Shown: positions 49,419 to 60,350, counted from the first letter of the stretch. The stretch is 64,000 bases of DNA from Pyropia yezoensis (GCA_009829735.1 CM020618.1:6384882-6448881); one strand, 5' to 3'. Numbers and translations are program-made. The notes: generated by a model from the sequence alone, not told the origin.

Positions 49419-52400
49419 ATGGCGTCGACGGCCTCCGCTTCCGCCCTTGGGCACATCCCCTCAATCGGGTATCCGCCGTCCCCCGCTGTCGCATCTTCAG
49501 CCGGCTTGTCTCCCATGGCTGGCGACGGCTCTCCGGCCGCAGCTGGCGGTCTGCCGGCGGCCGCTGTCGCTGTCACCGACAGCGACGCTGCCGAAGATGG
49601 GGGCCTGGACAACCTGCTGCGACAGCTTGAGGCGGATGAGTCCCTCCGCGCCTTTGTCGCCGCCGACTTTTCCCCCGCCGCGCACGTTGGCGACGCCGTC
49701 CGCAGTGGCGCGGTAGCCGCTTCGCTGGCTGCCTCTGAGGCCGCCGCGGCGCGCCTCTCTGCCACCGTCCGTGCAGAGGTGGTGCGCCGAAAGGAGGCGC
49801 TTCTTACTGAAGTCGCTGCTGTTGGGGCCCTTGAGGGGGAGGTGTCCACCCTGGCGGCAGGGGTGGGCTCCTTGTCCGCCGCCTCTGCGGGGCTGGCGTC
49901 GGGGCTGGCCGCGCCGCATGTGCCGCTGCGCGAGGCGGCGGCCAAGCTTGGGCATCTGCATGAAGCCGCTCACCTGCTGCGGCTGGTAGTGCGCGTCCGT
50001 CGGGCGGTGGACCGATTGACCGACGCACGGCTGATGCCGTCTGCCGGAGGCGTGGGCGGCGGCCGTCGTGACGGCACTGGAAAGGGCGCGGGGGGGACGA
50101 GCAGTGGTGTAGACACGGTCACAGCTGCCGCGAGTGCGCCCGCGGACAGTGCGTCGGGGGATCAGCTGGTCGCCGCCGCCGACGCCATACACGAGCTGGA
50201 CGAGATGCTCAGCAGCGTCGATGGTCCGTCGCTCTCTCAGTTAGCCGCCGTGCGACCCGACTTGCCAGCGGTGCGGGCCGCGGGGGCGGCCCTGCGGGGA
50301 ACGCTCACTTCCACGCTGGCTGCCGCCCTCGACGGTCGCGACGGAGCTGCAGCTGCCGTTGCACTGTCGGGCTGGCACGCGCTGGGCGGACTCCGACCGG
50401 CGGTGGCGGCCCAACAGTCGCGACTGGTTGCTGACGTATCCGCGGCGGTGGTGCGGGGGCTAACCCCTCCTCCTTCCAGCGTGCGGCCCATGGTGGGGGG
50501 CATTGGTGCGCCGGCTAGTGGGGGCGTGCAGCAGCTGCTGCCGACGGCGAGAGAGGTTTGGGCGGCCGTGGACACTATGATGGAGCGGATAGCTGAGCTA
50601 GCCGCCACTGCTGTTCTCCTTCAGGTGACTTTGATGAAGACGTACGATGCGGGGGGGGGGGGGGGCGCCAGCTACGCCCCGCTGTTGGTGTCGTCCCTGC
50701 CACCGCTGCCAGCATTGCCGCGGTCCTGGGGGGAGAGCGCTGGTCGCGGGCAGCCAGCCACCCCTCTGCCGCCGCTGCCGCCACCGCCTGCCTCCCTTTC
50801 GGTGTCCATGGTCGACGCCATCGCGGCCCGCCTGGCCGGTGCAGTCGCCACGCTCGCGGCAGCCTCCCCGCGTACAGCCGCTGGTGTCCGCTACGCGACG
50901 CTCGTGGCCGACTACCCACGGCTGGCGGTGGCGTTGGCCACCGCCGCAGACCGTGTGGACGCGGCAGCCCGAGGGGCTACCGCCCGCTTTGTGCCAGTTG
51001 CAGCCGTGCCGCCCCCAAGCTTGGGAGGTGGGGTGGCGGCCGCAGCTGCCGCTGCGGCTGCATCAGCGGCTGCAACGGCACTGCCCTCCCGCCGGGTCGT
51101 CGTGGCCCGCCTGACCGCCGCCGTGCGTGCGGTGGGTGAGCGCCATGTCGCGACCTCCCTTGAGCGGGTGACCGCCCCGCTGCGCGGCATGTTTGACGAC
51201 GACGCCCGGCCGCCGGTGGGCGCTGGCATGGGCAGCCCCGGCGGGGGTGACGCGTCCGTGGCGGCGGCTGCGGGTGGCGCCCGCCACCGCGGCGGAGGCT
51301 CGCCCAGCGGGCGCCTGCCCGACGAGGCCGACGCGGCTGCGTTTGCTGGAGTCCTCGCTGCGGAGCTGGCCGCAACGTGGGAGGGCGGCGAGTCTCTGCG
51401 GACGACAGCTGTTGCCAACGTGCTTCGCGCCCTGCGCTTGTTTACTGCGCGCGCAGAGGCCACCGCGGCGGTGAGCGCGTCCATGGTGGGTGATGGCAGC
51501 GGCGCGGCCGATACGGTGCTGCCGGTGAGCGCACTCAGCGGGTGGCGCATGGCGCCATTGTACAATGCGCTTGTCACGGTTGCAACGGCCGCGGAGCGGG
51601 GCCTCGGCCGCCTTGACAGGGGTCCCGCCCCCGCGGCGGGCCCCGGCGCGACGCTGGTCCCGGCGCTGGCCGTCGAGGCCGCTGCAATGCGCTCCCTCGC
51701 CACGTCGCTCATTGATCGCCTCTTTGCGCGCGTCACGCCGAGCATCGCGGGCGTCCTGTCTGACGTCCATGACGAGCCGTGGGCGCACGGTGCTGACGGT
51801 GGGGCGGCCGCCCCTGGCGGCCGCCCGCCCCGCGAGTCGGCCTACGTGGCAGACGTCGCCCGCCGGCTGCGGGTCTTCCACGCCGGCATTGTTGTCCGCG
51901 TGGCGCGGTCACCTGCGCTTGCAGCCGCCGTCGCCCGTCTCGCCGCGGCGGTGTTGTCCACCTGGGTGGTCCACGTCAGCTGCCTGCCGGGACCCGTCTC
52001 CCCTGCGGGCCGCGCCTATTTGGCCGCCGACGCGGCCGCACTGGCCGCCGCCGTCGATGGCATCGCGGCGGTTGACTCGCTTGACGCAGTGTCCACCGCG
52101 GCGGGCGTCGGCGGGCTGGCCTTCCCCGCCTCCTCCGCCTTTGCCGCAGCGCGCTCGGCGGTGGACGTGGACGACGTGGCGGCCACTGTCGCCAACGATG
52201 AGGCGGTGGCCGCCCTTGGCGGTGCGCTCGACGGACTGCCGCCGTCGGCGGCCGCGCGGGTGCTGCTCTTCCGCGCCCCCGCTGGGGGGGCCGGCGGGCC
52301 GCTGCCCGCCACGTCCAAGCTGCTCATCCCCCCGCGTCGCGTGCGAGCGGGCGACGGCGCCGCCTATGCGCGGCAGCTGCTGGCGACGGGGGCATGCGGC

Positions 52401-52652
52401 GGGAACGCGATGGCCGTTGTCGACGACGCCGACGCCGACGGCTGCGGCGATGGTGGCGCGGCAGAGGTGGCCGGGGACCCCGCTTGGGCCGAGGTTGCCG
52501 CCGGGCTGGCCGCCCACGAAGCCGCCGTGACGGTGGCCAATGAGCCGCCCGCCGCCGAGGCGGCGCTGGTGCGCTCCTTGACACCGACGCTGCTGCGGCA
52601 GTGGCGCGAGCGGCAACGCGAATCCAAGGGGAAAGGGGATGCTGATTGGTAA
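49419..52652 (+). CDS. COG5: Conserved oligomeric Golgi complex subunit 5-like
   Basis: A 1077-aa protein matching COG5, a subunit of the COG tethering complex that guides retrograde vesicles within the Golgi. The N-terminal third carries the family pattern: LDNLLRQLEADESLRAFVAADF, then a heptad-like coiled coil (EVVRRKEALLTEVAAVGALE, GVGSLSAASAGLASGLAAPH), then LGHLHEAAHLLRLVVRVRRAV, and ELDEMLSSVDGPSLSQLAAV with REVWAAVDTMMERIAELA further on. The rest is helical, Ala/Leu-rich and interrupted by Gly/Pro loops (~410-480, ~590-640). ATG 49419 in GCCATGG context is used. Human COG5 is about 840 aa; the excess is low-complexity insertion. Single exon. Downstream, a TATATGTACGTGACTGTACG element lies near 52750. 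Confidence 0.75.
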   Translation: MASTASASALGHIPSIGYPPSPAVASSAGLSPMAGDGSPAAAGGLPAAAVAVTDSDAAEDGGLDNLLRQLEADESLRAFVAADFSPAAHVGDAVRSGAVAASLAASEAAAARLSATVRAEVVRRKEALLTEVAAVGALEGEVSTLAAGVGSLSAASAGLASGLAAPHVPLREAAAKLGHLHEAAHLLRLVVRVRRAVDRLTDARLMPSAGGVGGGRRDGTGKGAGGTSSGVDTVTAAASAPADSASGDQLVAAADAIHELDEMLSSVDGPSLSQLAAVRPDLPAVRAAGAALRGTLTSTLAAALDGRDGAAAAVALSGWHALGGLRPAVAAQQSRLVADVSAAVVRGLTPPPSSVRPMVGGIGAPASGGVQQLLPTAREVWAAVDTMMERIAELAATAVLLQVTLMKTYDAGGGGGASYAPLLVSSLPPLPALPRSWGESAGRGQPATPLPPLPPPPASLSVSMVDAIAARLAGAVATLAAASPRTAAGVRYATLVADYPRLAVALATAADRVDAAARGATARFVPVAAVPPPSLGGGVAAAAAAAAASAAATALPSRRVVVARLTAAVRAVGERHVATSLERVTAPLRGMFDDDARPPVGAGMGSPGGGDASVAAAAGGARHRGGGSPSGRLPDEADAAAFAGVLAAELAATWEGGESLRTTAVANVLRALRLFTARAEATAAVSASMVGDGSGAADTVLPVSALSGWRMAPLYNALVTVATAAERGLGRLDRGPAPAAGPGATLVPALAVEAAAMRSLATSLIDRLFARVTPSIAGVLSDVHDEPWAHGADGGAAAPGGRPPRESAYVADVARRLRVFHAGIVVRVARSPALAAAVARLAAAVLSTWVVHVSCLPGPVSPAGRAYLAADAAALAAAVDGIAAVDSLDAVSTAAGVGGLAFPASSAFAAARSAVDVDDVAATVANDEAVAALGGALDGLPPSAAARVLLFRAPAGGAGGPLPATSKLLIPPRRVRAGDGAAYARQLLATGACGGNAMAVVDDADADGCGDGGAAEVAGDPAWAEVAAGLAAHEAAVTVANEPPAAEAALVRSLTPTLLRQWRERQRESKGKGDADW

Positions 52653-53011
52653 AGGAGGGGGGGCAGGGCATGGAAAGGCGTACGGCAACAGGCAGGGGAT
52701 GGGGTGAGGCGCGAGCTGCGTCGCGAAGAGCAGTTCCATTGGATCGTGTATATGTACGTGACTGTACGTACACTTTCTTGGGAGGGTACCCTTCCGTCAA
52801 CACATGAAAACGGGTCTTGACCAGGGCGGCACACCAGCCCGTTGGCTGCCCCAAGCGGCGGCCGTGCGCCCACGTAAATGAGACTGGTCCCGTCACGCAC
52901 TTCGCACGCGTAATACACTACAGGCACCAACCACCGCGGCTACCAGGTCTCCATACTCCCGTTCCTCTCCCACTCCCCCCCACCCCCAAACGCATCCCCA
53001 CCCCACTTTGC
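52653..53011. terminator. Shared 3' region of convergent COG5 and WGR genes
   Basis: The 360 bp between the two stops contain GTGTATATGTACGTGACTGT at 52746-52765 followed by ACGTACAC, with TGTA words on both strands. UGUA is a known upstream polyadenylation element in eukaryotes; assigning it that role here is inference. Confidence 0.4.
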
Positions 53012-54316
53012 TCATACGGGTGGCAAGTTGTCCGGCACAATGCCCGGTGGCACCCGTCGGATCCTCCGCCGCGTGTGCGCATAATGTTCCAGGTTGGTCT
53101 GGCTCATGTCCCCCAGGTTGACCAAGTAGGTCCAGACGCCGCTCGCCACGACGCGCTCAGTCAGCCACGCGTTGAGCCCCCACTCGACAAAGAGGCCCTC
53201 GGTGACGGCCGCGCCGCCCGCGTCATAATCGTACCAGCCGTTGGGCTTGCCGTCCACCCCATCGTCCACCCAGTACTGCCAGCGGGGGGAGTCAGACGCG
53301 GCTGCCGCCTCAGCACGGGCGGCGTGATCCATGACAACGACCCGGTACTTGCCGGGCACCGGGGGGGTGGCTCCCGACAGGTTGGCGGCGTCAAAATCGA
53401 GGCCCGTCTTTTCGACGAACTTGGCTGCAAAGGCGCTGATGGCGGCCGCAAGCCCTGGCTCCTCGCCCGCCTCATCATTGCCGTCGTTCTCGTCGCCACC
53501 CCCAAACTCCACGGACAGACATTGACCCGCCGTGCCAGTGCGCCCATAGTGGGAAAACACAACAAACCGCCCGTCCGTCGCCCCTATGAGCTGTAAAATG
53601 TAGTACTTGTCGCTGTTCAAGGCCGCGTCCCGCAGGTTGAGGGTGACGTCATAGACGATGCCGTCCTCGTCTACACAAATGGCGCCGTCCACATTCGACC
53701 GGGGGTCCACAATCCCCAGCGGGCCACCCGACGTGGCGGGGGCGCGTGTGCCCGCAAGGCCCCGACGCTTGCGCGTGCCACGCGCAGCGGCCGCGGGGAT
53801 GGTAGCTTTTCCCTTTGCCCGCTTGGGTGGCGACGGCGCTGCCGCGGCCGCGGCTGCGGCGGCCTTGCCCTTTGCCCGTTTGGGTGGTGAAGGCCCGGCC
53901 GCGGTCGCGGCAGCTGCCGCCCCAGACGCGCCCCGCTTGCCCCCCCCCCCCCTCCGCGTGGTCGCCCCCGATGCTACTGCTGCGGTCGTGGCAGGCTCCG
54001 CCTTGACATTCCCACCACGCTTGGCTGCGGCGGCTCGCTTGGCCCGCGACGGCGACGTTACCGCTGCGGGGGCGGAGGGCTGTGCCTTGACGGCCCCACT
54101 CCGCTTGGCGGGGGCGGCCTGTTTAGCCGGCGACGGCGACGGCGCCTTCGCTGGTGCGCCCGGCTCCGCCTTGACAGTCGCCACGCTGACCGACGTCAGC
54201 TGCGCCGTCCGCCGCCTCGTCATGGTCGTGCTGGCCACGTACGCCTCCGCAGCCCGCCGTCGGGTCATGGCACCCCCTGATGGGGGGGTGACGGGCTCAG
54301 CCTTGACACCACCCAT
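53012..54316 (-). CDS. WGR-domain protein with basic repeat N-terminus
   Basis: A 434-aa probable nuclear protein. The N-terminal ~200 residues are Ala/Lys/Pro-rich with repeated basic units (PSPPKRAKGKA twice, further SPxxAKxAAxAK units, VKAEP/VKAQP), like histone-H1 or DNA-binding tails. Residues ~205-320 form a WGR domain as in poly(ADP-ribose) polymerases: VYDVTLNLRDAALNSDKYYILQ, FSHYGRTGTAGQ; the signature Trp is Tyr here. A C-terminal module (~345-430) with WQYWVDDGVDGKPNGWYDYD and GVWTYLVNLGDM resembles WWE-like aromatic modules. No PARP catalytic domain is present. ATG 54316 is chosen; the frame opens slightly upstream. Likely role: DNA/RNA-end or ADP-ribose-linked regulator; inferred from domains. 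Confidence 0.75.
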   Translation of the reverse strand: MGGVKAEPVTPPSGGAMTRRRAAEAYVASTTMTRRRTAQLTSVSVATVKAEPGAPAKAPSPSPAKQAAPAKRSGAVKAQPSAPAAVTSPSRAKRAAAAKRGGNVKAEPATTAAVASGATTRRGGGGKRGASGAAAAATAAGPSPPKRAKGKAAAAAAAAAPSPPKRAKGKATIPAAAARGTRKRRGLAGTRAPATSGGPLGIVDPRSNVDGAICVDEDGIVYDVTLNLRDAALNSDKYYILQLIGATDGRFVVFSHYGRTGTAGQCLSVEFGGGDENDGNDEAGEEPGLAAAISAFAAKFVEKTGLDFDAANLSGATPPVPGKYRVVVMDHAARAEAAAASDSPRWQYWVDDGVDGKPNGWYDYDAGGAAVTEGLFVEWGLNAWLTERVVASGVWTYLVNLGDMSQTNLEHYAHTRRRIRRVPPGIVPDNLPPV

Positions 54317-56717
54317 CTTGTGGCGGGGGGTGAGGAGGAAGTAGCGTAGAGGAAGGCAAGGAAGAAAACGGTGCTGGTCCGCAGCGACCGGGGCCGCGCT
54401 CTGCACCAGCCGTCAGTCACCGCGACGGCGGATGTGGGCCACCCAGAGGGGTTGAGCACGCAGGAGGCAACACGGGGGGAACGCGGCGGCCACGCGCTGC
54501 AGTACAAGCACAAGAGGCAACGTGTGCAGCGGCTACCGAGGTGTGCTGCTGGTTGCGGCACACGGTCGGGAGTGGTCGCCGCGGCCCCCCGGTTGCATTT
54601 ATTTGGAGCGTGCCCCTCCCAACGGCAGTTCTGAGAGGGCTTGTGCGCGAGTGCGACGGGGCTCTCGTTTGGGAGGTGGGGTGAGGAGTGACAGTGCACC
54701 TGGAAGGAAAGCCCGGCCGCCCGAGCCCTGAACCCAATTGCAGCCAACTAGGATGTCTGATGGTCGTGGGGGGGGCCCCTTTGATTGACATTGACAGTGC
54801 GCTGATGCATCCGAAGTCTTGGCCATCCCGATGCAGCCGCTCTGGGTTTGCCAGCCGCGCTGCGCTCACGTCCGCGCCCCCAAGAGTTTTTGCATCGGTG
54901 TGGCTAGCACCCGCCGAGCGCATCGGAGGGCGCGCTCCCGAGCACACGCCGCTTTGAGCGGCGGTTGGCTCGGCCGCCACTCGCAACCACAAGGGCGACT
55001 TGTCGGGGACTCGCGCCAATAGCAATGGCGGCGCTGACGCAGCTGGCGGGCACTTCCCGCCGCCTTCCTGCGGGTGCCGCCGCCTCTTTCCAGTGGCCGA
55101 GCGGACTCCGCGGCGTTGCCACTGCCATGGCCGGTCTGGTGGTGGCCGGGCCGGGAGGTTGGACGGCTGAGGTGCGCACAGAGAAAGCGTGAAGTGCCTG
55201 GAGCTCCATTATGTTTGTTCGCAAGGCGGTGACCCACATGAATCGCACATACAGGCGCCTGATGTGAAGGACAATGTTGGCTGCATTGACATGGGTGTTC
55301 TTCTTTTTCTTGTTCGTGTCGTGCTGGTGCTATCGCATCAAATGCTGCCAACATGAAACTGGGAGCATGGGGGCTTCGCCTTGTACGCATAGACCACTCT
55401 GTTCACAGGCATCCTTTGCTCGAGAGGATCTTGTCTTTGGGTTTTCAGGGCTGGCATGTGGCTCTTCGTATGGTCTCCAGTTGCTCTGAGGACGAGACGG
55501 ACTACGTACGCCCAACTGTATCGATCACAGACGAGGCCACCACCAACAGCGTTCGGTCAACAGCGGGGGGGTGGATGGTACTATGGGGAGGGGGACCGAC
55601 GGGGCAGGAGCGTATACAAGGCTTCTGGTGGATGTCGAGGGGGGGGGCTCAGAAGTCGGCATGAGTGGGTCGGGAGAAGCCGGGTGGTGCGGCTAGCGAG
55701 TAACGGGGGTGTTGGCGGACAAGTCCCCCTGTTTCACACGTGTCAGACACACCGTTTTTTCGTCAGCCGCTGGACTTGGATGGAGTTTGTGCCGTGGCCG
55801 TCAGTACCATGCCACTTTCCGCCCCCCCCCCCCCCCCCCTCATCTGGTTCCCCGCTCCTGGTGCGTCGGCCGCGGCCGGCCACGAAGGTAGGTAGAGTCG
55901 GGGCGTTCCCTTCCTTCTCGCGGTGGCCCGCACCTGTTGCGTGTGGCGCGCACGTGGGGGACCCCCATCTCCTCTATTTGCCCGTCCCCTGCTCAACGCT
56001 GTCGTCGGCCGTCGCTGCCACCGCGGCTGCCGCCGCTGCCGCGGGCGACCTTTAGCCACCCTCCGGCAACAATGCGGAGGGGTGGGCGCGCCCCTCGCCC
56101 CCCTCCACTTCCAGCCTCTGCACTTTCGTCCCCGACCCCGTTGACTTCTTCATCTCCCGCCCCCGCGGCGCTACGGGTGTCTCGCCCATTGAAGTCCCCT
56201 CTCCCAAGGCCCACGCCGCCCGAAGGCAGCACCAATCCCACTGGGTTGGGGGCGAGGCCGGAGCGGGCCGCCCACCGTACCTGTTGCCTTCCCCCCCCAA
56301 CACAGCAGCATCGTAAGGTTACGAACCGTGGCACGCGCCCCCCGTGCGTTGTCGCCCCTCCCCCCTCGGTGGGTCGGCACGCTGGCGCCGCGGCGGGTGT
56401 GACTGGCGGCCGTGGTGGCTGCCGCTCGCCCGTAGCTGTCCATTGGGGCACCCGGCGGCAAGCAGTGCCCCTTACCCACGCCCGTCCGTCCGGCGTATGC
56501 GCGCGCTGCCTGGCACTGGCGGATAATGGGGCGGCCGACGCCACGGGGAAGCAGCGCGTGAGCCCTCAAAGAGCGGGAGGGGACACGCGCCCTCCCAGAC
56601 GCGACGGCGCCGACGACGAGGCAGCCGCCCGCTGGCACTGGTACCGCGCGCCCCCGCCCTCGGCGTCAAGGATAACAGCCGCCATCGAGCTGCGGGGTGC
56701 CCTTTTTTGCGAAGACC
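54317..56717. other. Spacer, no supported gene
   Basis: Two open frames over about 55937-56983 (+) and 55993-56544 (-) overlap each other, are Arg/Pro-rich and lack motifs, so neither is called. The 54317-55700 part has only short frames. Confidence 0.3.
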
Positions 56718-58048
56718 ATGACGGGGTGCTGGGCGCGGGCGCCCAATGTGCTGGCGGCCGGCGCCGTCGCCGCTGCCGCTGCAGTAGCGTCGGTCGCTGC
56801 GTCGGCGGCCAGGGCGGGTGGCGGCGGCGCCCTGTCGGCCGGCGCCCTCCCCCGCCCGGCTCGGCAGGCGGCCACCCCGTCATCCATCGGGGACGCGTGC
56901 CGACTGGGCGCGCCGCCGTGCAACGACCCCGCCGTGACGTGAGCAACGACCCCGCCCTGACGTGTGCAACGACCCCGCCCTGACGTGTGCATACGTCAAC
57001 ACGGTGGAGAGGGAGCGGGGCTTCCCCGCCCCCGTCTGCGTACGGCGGCTGGCCGTCGGGGAGGCGTGCAGCCCGCGGCAGCTGGAGATGTGCGCCTCCT
57101 CCTCCTGCCGCGGCGGCGAGTGCTCCGACGCGCCCGGCGGCGGCGGCGGCGGCGGCGGCGCTGCCGCAGCCGTCGGCGACGAGTGCACGTGCCGGGGGAC
57201 TGTGCAGAAGGGCAGTGTACCACCGTGGCCTTCTCCGGCATCTCTTCCGTGTGTGTCATGACCGACGTGCCGGAAGGGGGGGTGTGCCACTCGGCGGCCG
57301 TCTGTGCGCCGGGCGCCGGCTGCGTCGCCGACGCGGGCAACCCGGTTGACCCGGTGGTGGGCCCGACTGGCACGTGCACGGGGCCACCGGGGCGGCCGTG
57401 TCGGCTGCTCAACTTTGCCCTCGTCGAGTGCCCCCTCGGCACCCGCTGTACCGACGCCAACTCGAGAGGCTGCGGTGCGCGTGGCTCCGCCGCCTCGCCG
57501 GGGGGGCGTGCCAGGCGGGTGACCCCGACGCGTGCGCCAACGGCACGACGTGCGTGCAGGCGGCGCGGGAGCGGCTGGGCACGGGGGGCTCGTTAGTGTG
57601 CCGCCCAGGGGGGCCGACGGGGCCCACCCCCACGGCGGTGCCGCCGCTGCTTCCGTCGTCGCCGTCGCCGTCGCCGTCGCCGTCACCGACGGTACCACCG
57701 ACGACCGATGGCGGGTCGTGCGCCACCGACGCCGTCTGCATGGCGCCGGCGTACTGCCGCGGGCCCGTTGGGGGTGCCACCGCTGCGGGCGTGCGTTGCC
57801 GCCGGAACGTCCCCCCCGGCGCGCCCTGCGCCGCGGCGGGCCGCGTGTGCTGGGCCGGCCACGTGTGCGTCGTTGCCGAGGGCGAGGCTGTGTGCGTGGC
57901 GCGGCGGTGGGCGCCGCCGCGCGGCCCGTGTATCGGCCCAGGGATTGTGGGCTGCTGGGACGGCTACGAGTGCGTTGGCCGAAGGCACAAAGGGGCGTCT
58001 TGGACGTCTGTGTGTGTGCGTCGTCGTGGGTACGGACGCCGCCGTTGA
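56718..58048 (+). pseudogene. Cys-rich secreted protein gene with frame breaks
   Basis: ATG 56718 opens a signal peptide (VLAAGAVAAAAAVASVAASAARA) and a Cys-rich ectodomain with spaced Cys pairs (GDACRLGAPPC; EACSPRQLEMCASSSCRGGEC; SSVCVMTDVPEGGVC; CATDAVCMAPAYC; CWAGHVCVV), reminiscent of small EB-like or Dickkopf-like Cys modules but not assignable. The coding signal moves between frames three times: at a 23-nt tandem repeat (about 56920-56990, three copies), at GGGGG near 57196, and at GGGGGGG near 57520. Cys spacing is sensible on both sides of each break. Homopolymer indels from sequencing are a likely cause of two of them; the tandem repeat is a real expansion or a local misassembly. 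Alternatively it is a decaying gene. TGTATGTACAGTACAC follows about 130 bp after the stop. Confidence 0.65.
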
Positions 58049-58732
58049 GAAGCCTCGCTCGGCGGTGAGACGTCTGTCGTATATTTGTTGTGGCCCCGGA
58101 TGGGACCCCGCCCGTGGCGGAAGGGGGAGCTGCATGTCACCTGCTGTAACCTACTTGGGGAGTACGCAGTCTCAGAAACCTATGTATGTACAGTACACAT
58201 CCCCGTCAATGGCCGGCGCGTGTGCCGCGCATAGCTCATGTCAAGGAGAGTACATACAGTACATACAGTACCGTCGCAGCATGGCCTTCAACGTTGGACC
58301 ATGGCCCTATGCTATCGCGTCGCCGAGGGTGCACGAGCGAGGGTGCGCCCTGCCCGTGGGGAGGGGCGGGGGTTGTGGGCGTGCCCAAACGCTCCCCGCG
58401 GATGGGCGACCATTCGCCTCGCCAGCCGGCGCCCGTCGCACTGTGCCGCCGCCGCCGGGGCAGTGCGCCGCACGGGGGGGGGAGGAAGGCGGCGCGTCGC
58501 GGAGGACCGGCACCTTACAGCGCCGGGCCACGACGGCCTCTGTTCCAGCCACCGGATCGAGAGAACACCGCGTGTGCCAGCCGTGTGGTCTGTCGCTCTC
58601 ACGCCGAGGCGATCCCGCACGGTGCCGCCGCCCGTCCCCCCGTCGCGACGGGTCGCGTCGGCCTTCGCTTCCGCCGTGGCCTATCCCCCCCCCCTCCCAC
58701 TCCTCCCCTTCCCCTTCCCCTTTTTCCCCCAC
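58049..58732. other. Spacer with GTACATACAGTAC elements
   Basis: ATGTATGTACAGTACAC at 58181-58197 and a doubled ACATACAGTAC (58253-58271) lie between the Cys-rich gene and the TACO1-like gene. The long frame open through this interval is low complexity and is treated as upstream of the TACO1 start. Confidence 0.45.
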
Positions 58733-59631
58733 ATGTTGGCCATCGCCAGGTGGTGGGTGGCGGGGCGGGGCGCCCCACCCCGCCCCACTCCCACCCCCCT
58801 CCTCAGGGCCGCTGCCGCCGCGTGGCGGGCGGGCGCCCCCCCCCCCCCCCCCCCCTCTCCCCCGGCGCGGGGGGTGCCCCCGCCGCCGTTCCCCCGGCGG
58901 GGCCTTGCCGGCCACTCCCATTATGCCAACATCAAGCACAAAAAGGCGCGCGCGGATACCGCGCGGCAGGCTACCCACGCCCGCCTCGCGGCGGCCATCA
59001 CGTCGGCCGCCCGGGTGGCCGCCGCCGCCGCTGCCGCCGCCGCCGCCACCGCCGCCGCCCCCGTGTCGTCGCCGGCGTCGTCGTCACTCGGGGCTGCTGC
59101 TGCTGCTGCTGCTGCGGCTGCCGGCGGTGGGAGCGGGGGGAGCGGGTCGGCGGCGGCCACGGCGGCGGCGGCGGGCCGCCTAGCGGCGGCGCTGTCCGCC
59201 GCCCGCGCCGCCGGCCTGCCCGCCGCGCGGATTGAGAGTGCGCTGGCGGTGGGCAACCGCCGGCCGGGCGCGGCCGCCGCCGACGCGGACGGCGGCGGCG
59301 ACGGCGACGCGGTTGTCTACGAGGCGGTCGTTGGGGGGGTGCCGCTGGTGGTGGAAGCGACCACCAACAACCGGGCGCGCCTCGCGGCGGCGGTGCGGGC
59401 GGCGGTGGCCCGGTCGGGGGGGCGGGTGGTGCCGCCGGGGAAGGGGGGGCTGGAGCGGTGGGGGGTGGTACGCGTCGTTGCCGCCGACTTGGGGGGAGGG
59501 GGAGGGGGGGACGGGCGGCCCTGGCCGGCTGTTGCCGACGCGGTGATGGCCGCGGCGGTCGACGCGGGGGCGGTGGAGGTGGAGATGGAGGAGGAGGAGG
59601 AGGAGGCGGAGGGGCCGCCCGCCGGCCGCGG

Positions 59632-59666
<35 letters not shown>

Positions 59667-59968
59667 TCCTGGGGAGGGGCGGGGGGCATGCCGGTGGTGG
59701 CCCCGCCCGCGCAGCGCTTCGGGTGGTGTGCCCGCCGCCGGCGCTGCGTGCCGTGACGGCGGGGGTGGGGGCGGCGCTCGCCGCGGGTGGGGGGGGGGTG
59801 CTCGCGTCGGCCGCCACCGTCTACTTGCCACGCCCTGGAGGCGGGGGTGCGGCGGTGGGGGGAGGGGCTCCACCGCCGCCACTTGTCGCCGCGACTGCTG
59901 CGCTGACCGCGCTTGACGACGTCACCGCCGTCACCACGGGGCTGGATGGCACGCCAGTTACGGGGTAA
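58733..59968 (+). CDS. TACO1: TACO1/YebC family protein, probably organellar
   Basis: A 411-aa member of the YebC/TACO1 family; the mitochondrial members promote translation (human TACO1 for COX1) and bacterial members relieve ribosome stalling or regulate transcription. The signature GHSHYANIKHKKARADTARQ (residues ~62-81) marks the mature start. It is preceded by a basic, Ala/Pro-rich leader (MLAIARWWVAGRG...) suited to organelle import. Later conserved pieces: RLAAALSAARAAGLP and IESAL, YEAVVGGVPLVVEATTNN (family: YEGYGPGGVAVIVEVLTDN), and GRVVPPGKGGLERWGVV. Ala/Gly and Glu-rich insertions (poly-Ala ~105-145, EEEEEEE ~290) enlarge it beyond the usual ~250-300 aa. ATG 58733 is chosen because upstream sequence in frame is low complexity. 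The family call is firm; mitochondrial versus plastid location is open. Confidence 0.88.
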
Positions 59969-59984
59969 CGCTGTCCCCTCCTTT

Positions 59985-60350
59985 GCGTCTGCCGCTGCCA
60001 CTACCACTCCCGCTACTGCTACTTCTACCGCTACTGCTACTGCTACCGCTACCTTTGCCGCTACCGCGACTGCTGCCGCTACCGCGACCGCTGCTGCTGC
60101 CGCTGCCGCGACTGCTGCCGCTGCCGCTGCCGCTGCCGCTGCCGCTGCCGCTGCCGCTGCCACTACCGCTACCGCTGCCGCTGCCGCTGCCGCTGCCGCT
60201 ACCCGTACCGCTGCCGCTGCCGCTGCCGCTGCCACTACCGCTACCGCAGCCGCTGCCGCTGCCGCTGCCGCTACCCGTACCGCTGCCGCTGCCGCTGCCG
60301 CTGCCGCTACCGCTACCGCTGCCGTTGCCGCCGCCGCCGCCGCCAGTCTT
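59985..60350. repeat. CTGCCG/CTACCG microsatellite tract
   Basis: About 360 bp of CTGCCG hexamers with CTACCG and CTACTG variants, starting about 15 bp after the TACO1 stop. Frames read as Leu-Pro, Ala-Thr or Ser-Gly runs on the two strands and are not called. A degenerate CTACCACTACCG start grades into purer CTGCCG in the middle. Confidence 0.85.

Noticed and set aside
55937-56983. 348-codon plus-strand frame before the Cys-rich gene
   Set aside because: Arg/Pro-rich, overlaps the start of the better-supported Cys-rich gene in another frame, and has no motif.
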